This document shows, in pieces, positions 34,101-44,159 of a DNA stretch of 64,000 nucleotides. The notes under the pieces are model-generated. The model was not told where the DNA came from. It saw nothing but the letters and a program-made list of their open reading frames with translations, and made no database searches. A program made the position numbers and the translations under genes. Origin of the DNA: Homarus americanus (lineage: Eukaryota; Arthropoda; Malacostraca; Decapoda; Nephropidae); assembly GCF_018991925.1 (NCBI RefSeq), contig NW_024737042.1:16444602-16508601 (forward strand), read 5' to 3'. Within the stretch, counting starts at the first letter, position 1, and the number at the start of each line of letters is the position of its first letter.

Positions 34101-37100
34101 GGGGATCGAACCTGGGTCCGCTCGCTTGCGAGGCGAGCATGCTGACTATTACATCACAAGTTGCCATATGAGAATAATAGTGAATGGTTTAACCTATTAT
34201 TTTAAGATATGGATATTTAGCCGAGTCAGTTAGCTCTATGAATGCCAGTCCTAACAGACGAGAACTTCATAACCAGCCTTCATCACTGAACAGGTATACC
34301 CCATAAACGTTCCCTTAACCATCGCTTTGCATAACTGACGATTATATATTTGGGAAATAGCTACCCCGCATGTTTAGCTTACTAGCCCATTGATCCAACA
34401 TTTGGAAGAGAAACGGCAGAGTACTTTTAAGTTTGGTCCGGTGATGTGGTGCAAGTTCTTGCCATTAGTATGCAAATTTGTATGTTGTGAATTCTCATGA
34501 CTCTACAGTGTGTATATTGTTAATATCTCTCTTCTTACTCTTCTTTTTTCTCCCTTTCTTCTCTTATCTTTTTTCTCCCCTCGAGGGAGGAATGACGACT
34601 CAACACTTGTGAATAACAGTCTCAGTTTATGCTTACATTCTTTAATTAATTCTTAATATGCTTGCTTTATACTGTATACAGTATATGTCTGCTTTTTTTT
34701 CTGCTTGACAATCTGAATGACTGAGATATATCAAGGGTAGATGGGAGTTTTTGGGAGGTGGCTGGTCCCTAACCTTCTGAATTAATTATATTCTTACTGG
34801 ATTTATTGCTTTGAAAACCGTTGATTGTCTGTCCATTGACTATTTGCAGTGTGCATATGGGTCTGTTATTTAGGTTCACCTCCACTGCAGCCTGTAATCA
34901 ATTATTGGTCACTCATGTTTATATACGAGATTTGAAGTACCTGTACTGTACATGTAGAACTTACTTGGTGTCGAGGTACTGAATGATATCGTCCAATGCG
35001 TCATAACCATCATCACCGTGAATAAGAGCTGGAACATGCTTGAGGCCCAGGGCTTTAAATTCTGGTGGAGGCTTGGCTGGATTTACTGTAATTACCTGAA
35101 AAACAATGAGTGTATATAAATTTAATTTAGAGAATAGAGTTTCTGATTGACTAGATATTAAAAATACAGTACATTATGAAGCAGTACAGTAGTGTGGAAA
35201 ATACTGTATAATAGTAAAAAAGTACATAGATGATAATGATTAAGTATGAGAATAACAATAATAATGAAGAAAATGTAAAAAAATCGGTTGAGAGCAGATT
35301 GCATACAGCTCAGTGAATATTAAGTTTAGGCAATGTAGCACTGTACTGTGTCATCTTCTTTTCCCCCATCTTAAGTCGGGTACCAGTTCACAGCTGGGTT
35401 ACCTGGGGGAGCACTGGGCACAAATCAACAACCTTGAGAACAAGCGGCAAGTGTAGCTACACTAGGGGGCAGGGAAAAAACACTTTTATTTGAGTTGCAG
35501 GCTGCACTTTTCAGGCATCGTTTGTATGGCTGTAACAAACACCTGTGCAAAATTTCATGCCATTTCATGCATACTTACCCTGCCGCATCGCGAACGACTT
35601 TTTGTCAACTTTTAGTGTATACCAAAAATTAGGTGTCATTTAATGTTTTCCAGGATAATGATAAATTTTACATGGGTGACATCGATTTAATTCACATGTT
35701 ATTTTACAGGTACACCGTATAGAAAATCATTACAAGTTCATATTGAAATTCTTTTTTGTGCGGAACCTTGGCATCATTTTCCTAGACAATAATCTTTGCC
35801 TAATATATCCATCTCTCGATTCGTATCCCGTCACTTCAGTGCAAGCTTCAGTCATCACTTTTATGCCTCTCTCGACCGCCTGAGTGCTGTTTGGCCACTT
35901 GGGCACCACTAATGGTGTCTCAAGAATGTCATTAACCTGTAGATTTGACAGAGAAGCAATGTAAGGAGGCTCAGTCTTGAGTTCATTCCTCCAGTTAATC
36001 ATGGAATGATAGTTTTTTGCTTGCCACTTTAGTTTCGGAGTCACCACCTTTCTCATGTTGACTACAGGAGGCACATCCTCATTCCCATCTCCATCTTTAC
36101 CCTCCTCATCAGTATAGTTTAACAAATTCTCGTCAACAGCAGCATCAGAATCTTCCTCCTCCTCTTCAGATCTGCCAGTGCATTCTTCCTTTTGCTGATT
36201 CTCCTCTCTAATTTTTCTTATCATTGAGACAGCTTTTTCTCTAACAGTCATGTCCTCATCTGCACACATACCAAGAAGAAGTTGATCTGTGTGGGCGAAG
36301 TATGCATTTCTCTGGACAGCCTTCTTCACTATCGTCTCCTCCTCACTATTCAGGTGTTTCATATATAGCAGGGACTGGAATACGTTCCTTGAGCCGTGTG
36401 TTACGTAAGGGTGTATCTTGATGTAAAACCACATTGGAGCACTGAACTTTATTATTGTAATGACAATTCTTTTCAACTCATGGCTGGGTCTTGATGTTGC
36501 TACATACAGCCTGAGGATTCTACTCCATAAGGTGTTCCACCTTGACACACAGGGAGGACCTGGCTCAATAGCAGCCAAGTCATCTTCAACAACACCTGTG
36601 ATAACTCCTTTACAAATCCTATACAGGTATTTCTGATCCCAGGACAGATCTTTCTCCACTTCATCATTAAACACAGGGAAATCAGGGAAACTGACTGGCT
36701 GGAAGGCGACAACTGGAAGCTCAGACAAAGACTCCTTGATCTGCTTTCCAATGGGACCACGCCAATGCTCAGGACCACTTGGTTTACCATCATAGTGATA
36801 AAAAACTGCGCGGAAAGGCAGCTCATTTCCGTGAAGCTGACATATGAAATAATGGAGCGGGTGACCAAGTAACATTTCAAGATGATGAATGACTCCATTT
36901 TCTGATCCTACATTTACATTGGTTCCATCACAACCAACACACACAATGGGCTGCTGGGTTAGATTTTTCTCCACCAGAAACTCGTGAATAGTTTTGGCAA
37001 TCTGCTTTCCGTGTCCAGTCTTGGGAGTCACATGTGTGAGATATTCATTGCCAGGCTCAACCATGATGACATAATGATCTTTCACCATCATCCTCGAACT

Positions 37101-38419
37101 CCATTTCTCGGTCTTCTCATTCTTTATCATCACACGAGTGGCGGTCTTCTTACCATCAAAATAGAGTGACGTCAAATTATCTAAACTAGCCATCTCAATT
37201 TCTTGCCTCTTAAATCGGTATTTTTGTCTCGCATCCCGCAGCTTATGTGGTCCAATAACCTGACTCTTGTCATCCTTTGTGATAATGCCATAGTCAGTTA
37301 AGGTGGCAGTAGCAATGGCAGCTCCAGCATAATCACTAATCAAGTATCGGTCACAAGCGGCAGCCAGTGTAGGGAGTCTTGTCCGGTTCTGTGAACTGGT
37401 GTCTGTCAGAGCCCTTGGATCAGGGACAAAATCAGCATCAGTATTGACGAGAGGAATATCTCTTGAATCATCTGAATTATCCTCAACATAAGGAATATCT
37501 CCAGCTACCAGATATCTATGTTTTTGCTCAAGCTGTCTCCTAACTCTGTCCGCATCATGCTTCTCTCTTGCCGTCACTCTGTCCCACATCTTCGTCACTT
37601 TCATGTCAACCCCTGCAATCTTCATCTTCCTATCACCTCGCTGGTCAAGGAGAAACTGCACCTCACGTTTGGGAACTTTTATAACACAATTACATGCCAG
37701 GTGATATCCGTCACACTCCTTAACTATGCACCTCACATCCTGACAGGAGGCAAGGGGACAATAACAGCTACAGATATCAAACAACTCTTTCATTTCTACC
37801 TGAAATGCAGCTTTTTTGCCTACATTCTTGTTCTTATTTAGTTCAATTCCTCTACTGTACAATTTTCTCAACCTTTCCTCAATATTTTTTTGGTTGATAA
37901 ACACTGAACAGAACATTGCACCGCCACAGTGGCTGTTTGGCTAGTACTGTAGGTAAATTTAAATATTTCAGTAGAAAATGCGGCAGACTAAACCTCGACA
38001 TATCAGCTTCAAATTTGGCATGGAGTCTTAGATATGTATAAGGAACAATGCCTGAAGAGTGCAGCTTTGAGCAAAATTTCACTGCCCCCTAAGCTACACC
38101 TCAAATTGTAATGATATATTAAGTACAGTACTGCATAATGATTACTGTATAGGCAAAGTAATAATAATGATGATACAGTAATAAAAATAAATATTTAAAA
38201 TATATAATACTAACAATAATAATAGAAATATACACTCACCTTGAATCTGAGGATGTTATATTGTGACTTGATAAGGAGGACCATGAAAACTCTCTGGCAG
38301 AAAGGACACGCCCCCATCCTCTCGCCATCCACTCCGGCCTTCACGTACACAGTAACTTCCTCCTTATCTCCTGCCGCGGCTCCTGCTACCACCGCTGGTG
38401 GCTGGCCCACACTGCCCAT
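30967..38419 (-). CDS. CLIC: Chloride intracellular channel (CLIC) protein, five exons, 292 aa
   Basis: Join on the minus strand: 38419-38240, 35095-34965, 33276-33075, 32285-32119, 31165-30967. All four introns are GT/AG and the 879 nt translate without interruption into 292 residues plus TAA. CLIC proteins have a GST fold and switch between a soluble glutathione-dependent oxidoreductase-like form and a membrane-associated form. The thioredoxin-like N-domain carries KAG-DGER-GACPFCQRVFM with a CPFC redox motif near residues 36-39. It continues through KPPPEFKALGLKHVPALI and the FPGGG motif. The all-helical C-domain shows LDCEVLPKLQHLRVA and DIPTYLRGFWRYLHAAY. The ATG at 38419 is preceded in frame by TAG four codons upstream, which fixes the start. 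An acidic insert (NGLTNGDTNHENGDEDDH) and a C-terminal tail of about 40 residues are longer than in short CLICs. The CPFC motif resembles vertebrate CLICs more than what I recall of the insect form (CLFC); that comparison is from memory. Confidence 0.93.
32119..32285 (-). CDS. CLIC: CLIC exon 4
   Basis: Acceptor GACAG, donor GTGAGT. Encodes the acidic NGDEDDHLHED stretch and the GST C-domain core with LDCEVLPKLQHLRVA and DIPTYLRGFWR. It ends two bases into an Arg codon. Confidence 0.93.
33075..33276 (-). CDS. CLIC: CLIC exon 3
   Basis: Acceptor ACAG, donor GTAAAT. Completes the Lys codon, then FPGGGLEYNNPDADLATKDF and the helical segment FSKFCFYIKAVNQDPSKLDQ. It ends in the low-complexity NGLTNGDTNHE loop. 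The exon ends in phase 0. Confidence 0.93.
33597..33663 (+). mobile_element. Possible LINE 3' tail in CLIC intron 2
   Basis: TGGCTAGGACAGTAAACTGA then AATGGTGAAG and AAGTAAAAG resembles the LINE tail at 17775-17820, but is diverged. Confidence 0.3.
33815..34166 (-). mobile_element. tRNA-derived SINE (tRNA-Ala-like head) in CLIC intron 2
   Basis: On the minus strand a tRNA-like head (about 34166-34095) has a perfect B-box GGTTCGATCCC at about 34101-34112. It has an anticodon stem-loop CTCGC-CTCGCAA-GCGAG giving anticodon CGC (Ala-like), and a weak A-box. About 280 bases of unrelated body follow, ending near GGGGCAACCATG. The missing acceptor pairing and long body argue for a SINE rather than a functional tRNA. 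Confidence 0.7.
34965..35095 (-). CDS. CLIC: CLIC exon 2
   Basis: Acceptor TTCAG, donor GTAAGT. Encodes VITVNPAKPPPEFKALGLKH followed by VPALIHGDDGYDALDDIIQYLDT, the remainder of the thioredoxin-like domain with its cis-Pro region (HVPALI). The frame is split after AA of a Lys codon. Confidence 0.93.
35463..38091 (-). mobile_element. Complete hAT-like DNA transposon in CLIC intron 1, 2629 bp
   Basis: Both ends carry the perfect 10-bp terminal inverted repeat TAGGGGGCAG (35463-35472 and its complement 38082-38091). A conserved subterminal inverted block GCTGCAC-TTCAGGCAT follows on each side. The element is flanked by a perfect 8-bp duplication AGCTACAC (35455-35462 and 38092-38099). An 8-bp duplication and a TIR starting TAGGG are hallmarks of the hAT superfamily. 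It holds one uninterrupted 2187-nt ORF on the same strand as CLIC. The identical duplications and open frame suggest a recent insertion. Mobility itself is inference. Confidence 0.9.
35730..37916 (-). CDS. Transposase-like protein of atypical hAT-related family, 728 aa
   Basis: Intact ORF with a true ATG at 37916 and stop at 35730. The N-terminus (residues about 49-77) is a Cys-rich block (CSCYC, SCQDVRC, ECDGYHLACNC) followed by VPKREVQFLLDQRGDRKMKI, likely zinc-binding in place of a classic BED finger. Candidate acidic catalytic residues are D254 in YFDGKK, D330 in CVGCDGTNVNVG and E682 in STQAVERG; the last lies in a C-terminal block that resembles hAT C-termini. An acidic Glu/Asp stretch lies near 583-616. 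From memory it resembles uncharacterised arthropod proteins, some labelled Cc8L18.2-like; that link is unverified. Role as the transposase of the surrounding element is inferred from the TIRs and duplication around it. It lies in CLIC intron 1 in the same orientation. Confidence 0.8.
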   Translation of the reverse strand: MFCSVFINQKNIEERLRKLYSRGIELNKNKNVGKKAAFQVEMKELFDICSCYCPLASCQDVRCIVKECDGYHLACNCVIKVPKREVQFLLDQRGDRKMKIAGVDMKVTKMWDRVTAREKHDADRVRRQLEQKHRYLVAGDIPYVEDNSDDSRDIPLVNTDADFVPDPRALTDTSSQNRTRLPTLAAACDRYLISDYAGAAIATATLTDYGIITKDDKSQVIGPHKLRDARQKYRFKRQEIEMASLDNLTSLYFDGKKTATRVMIKNEKTEKWSSRMMVKDHYVIMVEPGNEYLTHVTPKTGHGKQIAKTIHEFLVEKNLTQQPIVCVGCDGTNVNVGSENGVIHHLEMLLGHPLHYFICQLHGNELPFRAVFYHYDGKPSGPEHWRGPIGKQIKESLSELPVVAFQPVSFPDFPVFNDEVEKDLSWDQKYLYRICKGVITGVVEDDLAAIEPGPPCVSRWNTLWSRILRLYVATSRPSHELKRIVITIIKFSAPMWFYIKIHPYVTHGSRNVFQSLLYMKHLNSEEETIVKKAVQRNAYFAHTDQLLLGMCADEDMTVREKAVSMIRKIREENQQKEECTGRSEEEEEDSDAAVDENLLNYTDEEGKDGDGNEDVPPVVNMRKVVTPKLKWQAKNYHSMINWRNELKTEPPYIASLSNLQVNDILETPLVVPKWPNSTQAVERGIKVMTEACTEVTGYESRDGYIRQRLLSRKMMPRFRTKKNFNMNL
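38240..38419 (-). CDS. CLIC: CLIC exon 1 (coding part)
   Basis: Encodes the Ala/Gly-rich N-terminus and the CPFCQR redox helix, 60 codons, ending in AAG with donor GTGAGT (phase 0). An in-frame TAG lies just upstream of the ATG. The 5' UTR and promoter were not resolved; a 20-bp poly(A) tract lies at about 38459-38478. Confidence 0.93.
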
Positions 38420-38458
38420 AGCCACCTGCTACTGTACTGTTACTGCTCCCAACTTCTG

Positions 38459-38478
38459 AAAAAAAAAAAAAAAAAAAA
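38459..38478 (+). repeat. Poly(A) tract upstream of CLIC exon 1
   Basis: A run of about 20 A, forty bases upstream of the CLIC start codon. Confidence 0.9.
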
Positions 38479-39206
38479 TAAGTTCAGTATTTTTACCCTT
38501 TGTTTATCATTTAAAATACAATAAATATACTGTACGTGTATATAATTCCTATTAAATAAATTCGTCAATTAGTGCGGATAGGTTAAATTTTTCTTCAGTT
38601 GTGACTTTGACAACTTATTATTTTTTCAATACCATGTAACTCATCCTTGAAATATTATAATTTTCATTTCTTCTTCCCGTTTAGTGAATATGTTGTATAA
38701 TAAAGCCATTTTTCTTGTTAATGCTTTGTTGTTTTCCCTTTTTTAATTTCCTCATTTCACTTCTTTTGTATACAGTACATTGTTCATTTGTCTATGTATC
38801 TACCTTGTTTACGTAACAAAAAATATGATACGGCGGATAATGTTACGAACCCCATTCGGTAAAATTGAAGATTACAGCAACCAAAGAATGTGATACTTTT
38901 TTTTCTGATGGTTTTGATGCGATTGATTCAAATCTGACTTTCGGTTTTATTGGAATCACTCGTTTTGGATTTAAAACAATAATGGGGGGAAAGCGTGGGA
39001 ATTCGGGGTTCTGGGTGGGGGAGAGCCAAAATGAGTGATTTGTGGTAGAGTCAAATTCCAAAATTATCCGATTCGCAACAAGATAATATCGGAACACAAT
39101 ACGCAACAGAAATTATTTTATTTACAAAAAAATAGTAAAAATAATAGTTTTATCGATTGCGTGTTCTGAATTCCCGGTACTCTGTGATTGCTAACTTATA
39201 CAATGC
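38479..39206. other. Upstream flank of CLIC, no further gene seen
   Basis: AT-rich. A weak inverted pair (GGAATCACTCGTTTTGG facing CCAAAATGAGTGATTTG, about 38950-39045) hints at a decayed hairpin element. The CLIC promoter should lie in or near this region but no core element stands out. Confidence 0.45.
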
Positions 39207-39816
39207 AGGGGGCCCCCAAAATTCGCAGGGGTAAGGTTCTCAAAATGGCCGCAAATAATGTTTGCGGACTGAGGTGGGGGGGGTTATATTTTTACTTGTG
39301 TTCAAAGAAATGTATATTCCCATTATGTGTTTGCCCTTAGGACAATTATTTTGTTTACCTGTACTATTGTATATATGTCTACACACACACACAAAACACA
39401 TACAAATAAATAATAATTGGAAAATACCCTCACAAATAATCAGAAACAAATTTATTAAACATGTGACGGTATACCCTCAAGTCCTTGCTTTATTAAAAAG
39501 TGCTGTAATAGAGTACGGACTTGAGGGTAGACTGTTGCATTTTTAATAAAATTGTTTCTGATTATTTATGAGAGTATTTTCCCATCATGATTTATTTGTA
39601 TGTGTTTTGTGTGTGTCTACATACACACACATATTTACAATACAGGTAAAGGAAATTACTGTCTCTAGAACCAATGGCTCCTTGTTCCAGCTGTGAAAAT
39701 GCCGGCAACTTTAAAACTACCCACAGACATTCTTGGGTACATCCAGGGTGTCATCCTCGAATAACTGAGAACCGCATAGTAAAAATCCGCAAACTTGGGG
39801 GGGGGGGGCGCCCTGT
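39207..39816. mobile_element. Large hairpin (foldback) element, about 610 bp
   Basis: Outer ends CAGGG-GCCCCC are inverted (39207 and 39816), with GGTTCTCA and TTTGCGGA subterminal pairs. A long inner palindrome of about 300 bp (39345-39660) pairs arms with CACACACAAAACACATACAA, AATAATCAGAAACAAATTTA and TACCCTCAAGTCC. The two 13-base TACCCTCAAGTCC/GGACTTGAGGGTA blocks flank a loop of about 32 bases. No ORF with recognisable motifs. Confidence 0.7.
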
Positions 39817-41960
39817 ATAACCAAACTATACCTTACCTAACCCACTAGATGGGGGCTCTGCCCCCAAACCCATTGTAATAACCCAGAGTCGCGTGGTCAG
39901 CCTGCACGAGAATATAAATAGCCGTTACAGTATTTTTTCCCCTTATTCTGAGCCAGGGTCGGAGTCTGAGTCAGAGACCAGAATGTGTCATGGGTTCCTC
40001 TGTTCTTGCAACGATTGTGGAGGGTACAGGAGGGCAACTTGTTGGAAGAAGGCGTGGTGCAAATTCCCGGTATATTTCTTTATGAAGAGATATCTCGCTA
40101 AATACTGAGTGAAGTACAGTACACTATATGGGACGATTGCCTGGTCATTTTACCCACTTTTTAACGTTCTTCTACAGGCATTCAATGTCTTGTGTGTATA
40201 TGTCGTGGTCTCCAGGGTCGATGAAGTTCTCAGAATGATTTATCACTCGATGAGTGTAGCCTTTGGCCTTTAGGGTGAGGTAAGCGCCCCAACCGTAACA
40301 CATAATTTGAGTTACAGCGTAGGGGCAACAGGTGCTCTGATTTTATTGTTTTTAAAATTCAATAACTTCCTCATTATTAATTTGCGATGGAAGTGTAATA
40401 TAAGAAAATGATCATAGAAAAAATAGTTCTATCGATTGAGTGTAGTGAATTTCTGGAATTCTGTGATTGCTGTTTACTTCAATATTATCCCCCTTTTGCA
40501 GTTTCCCAGTGTCTACCACTATTACCAGCAGGCAGGTCGTATATAAAGAAGCAATAGATATATCAGAAGTGTTGTCGAATTTCCACTAGCTGTCCTGCCA
40601 GTCTCCGGTGATTTCCCAACGATCAGTATCAGTGTACAGACAAAACAACTGCCAGGTAGATTTCTACCAGGTCACAGAAACACACTTGTGAACTGTAGTC
40701 TTCTTTGATAACCATTAAATCTTCACAAAACTGTTCACAGGGTATGTCTTCATAACTGGGCTTCTCACTTCGAATATATACAGTCAGCACACTACCAGTG
40801 TACAATTCCTTAGTCTTTTCACTTTACAGTATATCGCTCACAACAATTCCACAATGCTTGAATGCCAAATATCTTGAGCTGTCACTATACTTGTACATCA
40901 CTCCTTCCTAGGCAGCTCTATGTGCTTATATGCCTCTTTTTCAGATGTCTAGAGCATTCTATTGCCATCTAGGCGTAGCAGGTCAGAACGAGATACGCCC
41001 AGAAAGCTCTAGAATGATCAAGGCTTACAATACACAAGTAAATCATAGCAAAGGTGATGCAATACATTCTAGAAAATTTTACATCAATATATACAAGAAA
41101 ATCTCCCAAAACTTGCCAAAATAACTGCTGCTTGGAATAGAAAATAATCAAAACACCTAGTTCACAAAAATTATAATACCCCTGTACTAAATTATGCCTC
41201 GGCATAACAATATATTGTATGAATTACTTTGTACTGATTAATAACTTGTGTGGTCTGATTATTGATCTCACAAAGTCCATAAACAGTAAGATAATTTTTT
41301 TCTCTTTTGTCTTATCAGTGTTACCATTAAGGAACCAGACCCAGACCTTTAAGTTGTATGGTGGTGTTATCAACTGATCACAAGGGCCGATAGCGGTACA
41401 ACAGAGCAGTTTCTCGAGTAATTCATCGCCTTTAAATTTTTTACTTGTTTGTAGAAAGTGTCAGGTGTGGTCGATTAATCTTTTTCTTGAGTGTGTGTGT
41501 GTCAACTGATAACCACACTGCCACACATCTTGACAACTAAGATGCTATAACTGTTTTATAAATTTTATCATTGTTACTTCTTTCACCTGCTAGTGTTGTA
41601 AATTTCGATGTGTTATGTGTGGAAATAAAACATTTTGTAGTACGTGTATACTGTCAGCCCTTGTATTGGAAGGTCCTGCAGGTATTGTCAACAGCCCAGC
41701 AGGTTAAGTCAATGATAATGACGTCATACATACAGGCCCCACATACACACAGGCCCCACATACACACATTGACTGTAAGCTTGAGGGGCCGCTGTCGGGC
41801 CACACTCATCACGATATGGTTTTTTCAGCTTCTATATATATGCACAGGAGATGTGTTAGAAGTGGATCATTACATCAGTTTTTGGAGTCGTGAAAACTGT
41901 TTGTGTTTTATATACAGTACTGTATAGTGCCAACAAAACTAGCCTTTGATGTGTTTTACA
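39817..41960. other. Stretch without recognised gene
   Basis: Single-copy-looking sequence. No ORF with known motifs, TE ends or RNA gene recognised. Confidence 0.45.
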
Positions 41961-41978
41961 GACACACACACACACACA

Positions 41979-42036
<58 letters not shown>

Positions 42037-42092
42037 CACTCACTCACTCACTCACTCACTCACTCACTCACTCACTCACTCACTCACTCACT
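41961..42092. repeat. (CA)n followed by (CACT)n microsatellite
   Basis: About 70 bp of CA repeats pass directly into about 15 copies of CACT. Confidence 0.97.
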
Positions 42093-42700
42093 TACTTTTC
42101 TCGTTATGTATACTTCACCCTCCTGTACAAGCGACCTTATTCATAGACAACACCGGTGGCAGGTTTGAGTCAAGGATTCTGGTTTGGGTGCTTGCCCTTT
42201 CCCTGCCCCTCACCTCCTAAGGGGCATCTATAGTTTTCCTCCTCCTCCTACCTTCCTCAAGTAGCATAAAATCCCGAGAATGGTGAGAGTATGAGGCGGC
42301 ATGTATATGCTGCTTGTGAACGTCCTTGAAATATTGCGTTTGTGTATCAAGTAAACGACGGGGATGGTGGAAACTCGTGCAATTGGTTGTACTGTACAGT
42401 GTATACATGTATTGTCCCTCCCCAGTCGTTGCTACACTTCCACCACTGGGATCAGGAAAAGGGAGAGCCAAGATGTGTGGTTGCAGCCTGCCTCACCACA
42501 TAGATCAACTCACGCTCAGCCATCATCCAGCTCTCATACCTCTCGTCATCATCAAAACCCCTCTTCCCCTAAAAGTTCTATGGCGATGGACGAGTGGCGA
42601 CGGGGACAGGCAGAGATGACTGTCGGGAGTCTCTAGTCACAACTCTGCACTTGGGTAGCACAGATAAGATGGTCGTTTATGAACTGGGATCTAGGCAGCA

Positions 42701-44159
42701 GTGCAATCCGGTCACGGTCATGTCTGTGCGACCGAGCAGCCCTTTCGAGGAGCCACTCTGCTCATCCCACATGGGAAGGGGGCTAGAAAAGGTGCCCTAA
42801 ACATAGCCTGCCTAAAAAAAAAAAACCTGACTGGGCAACCGCACCCATTAAGGTCATCCTTATGCAGTCGAAAACACAATCAAAATCACAGATCCAAACA
42901 AAAACAAATTATACAACCTCCTATGGTTGCTGCATGGAATGTCAGGACCCTTCGGGATACTGGCACAAATGAGCATCCTAAAAGAAGAACCGAACTTGTG
43001 GCAAAAGAGCTGGGTGGGTATAACATTGACAAAGCCATTAGTGAGTCCCGGCTCCCAGACAAGGGTCAACTCACAGAACGGTGGTCTGGCTTTGCCATCC
43101 GCCAAAGCATCCTACACAGGCTAACTGAAATGCCTATTGGGATCAACGAGCGCTTCATTACGCTCCGAGTCCCACTGAATCACTCACGTCATGCCATTTT
43201 CATCAGTGCGTACGCCCCAACACTGGATGCAGAGGACGACATAAAGGAGGCCTTTTACGCCGACCATGACAGTGCTAACCTCTATCCCCAGAGAAGATAA
43301 GGTTGTGCTCCTCGGTGACTTCAATGCCAGAGTTGGCAGAGATGCTCACATTTGGCAGGGAACAATAGGGAAAAATGGACTAGGCAAGTGTAATCCCAAC
43401 GGCCTACTCCTCCTCAGCAAGTGTGCTGCACACCTCACTATCACCAATAGCTTGTTTAGGCAGGCTGACAAGTTCAAGGGTTCGTGGCAACACCCACGAT
43501 CCAAACACTGGCATCTCATTGACTACATCATTGTCAAAGGAAGTGATCGCCGAGATGTCCTCATCACCCGTGCCATGTGTGGCTCAGACCACTGCGACAC
43601 TGATCATCGGTGTGTCAGGGCCAGGCTCTCACTTCACGTCGCCCCAAAATGGCGAAGGCAGCAAGCCTCCAGAAGAAGCTTTAACACTAAGCGGCTAGAG
43701 GATCCAGTGGTAGCACATGCTTTCAGAGAGCAGCTCGAGCGTGGGCTGATAAACACCCCAACAACAAACAACTTAAATCCCAGTGCCGAATGGGATATTC
43801 TCAACACTGTCATGACAAAAACCTGCAGAGAGACCCTCGGCCAGATCGAAAGAATACACCAGGACTGGTTTGATGAAAATGATCCGGCAATCAATGTACT
43901 CATCAATGATAAACATGCTGCTTTAACTGACTGGCAGAACAACCCTCAGTCTCGGACCAAAGCCGATACCTTCCACAAGAAGAAAGCTGTGGCCCAGCGG
44001 GAACTTCACAATCCCACTAAAACATTGTATGGACCAATCACTCGTGGCGCAGCCCCCCTTTGCTCATCCGACGGTAACGCCATAATTAAAAACAATGAAG
44101 TCCTCCTTCAGCTCTGGAAAAAGCACCATCATTCACTGCTCAACCAAACACTGATGTAG
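42701..44159 (+). pseudogene. RTE-like LINE endonuclease domain, frameshifted
   Basis: MVAAWNVRTLRDTGTNEH begins the APE-type domain, followed by AISESRLPDKGQLTE and INERFITLRVPL, ISAYAPTLDAEDD. A frameshift near 43280 leads to VVLLGDFNARVGRD, LIDYIIVK and SDHCDTDHRCVRARLS (catalytic Asp and His). The segment after it (HQDWFDENDPAIN, AALTDWQNN) is the EN-RT linker. The usual Glu of the SETRL-type motif is present (SESRL). Confidence 0.85.

Noticed and set aside
34095..34166. Functional tRNA-Ala gene
   Set aside because: Only the B-box and anticodon arm are good; acceptor pairing and A-box are poor, and a long SINE body follows.
35463..38091. Integrated viral (polydnavirus-type) gene as the source of the 728-aa ORF
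   Set aside because: The remembered resemblance to a bracovirus protein is better explained by a transposon, since clean TIRs and an 8-bp duplication bound it; no other virus gene is nearby.
38420..38425. CLIC start at 38425
   Set aside because: The codon there is GTG; the first ATG after the in-frame TAG is at 38419.
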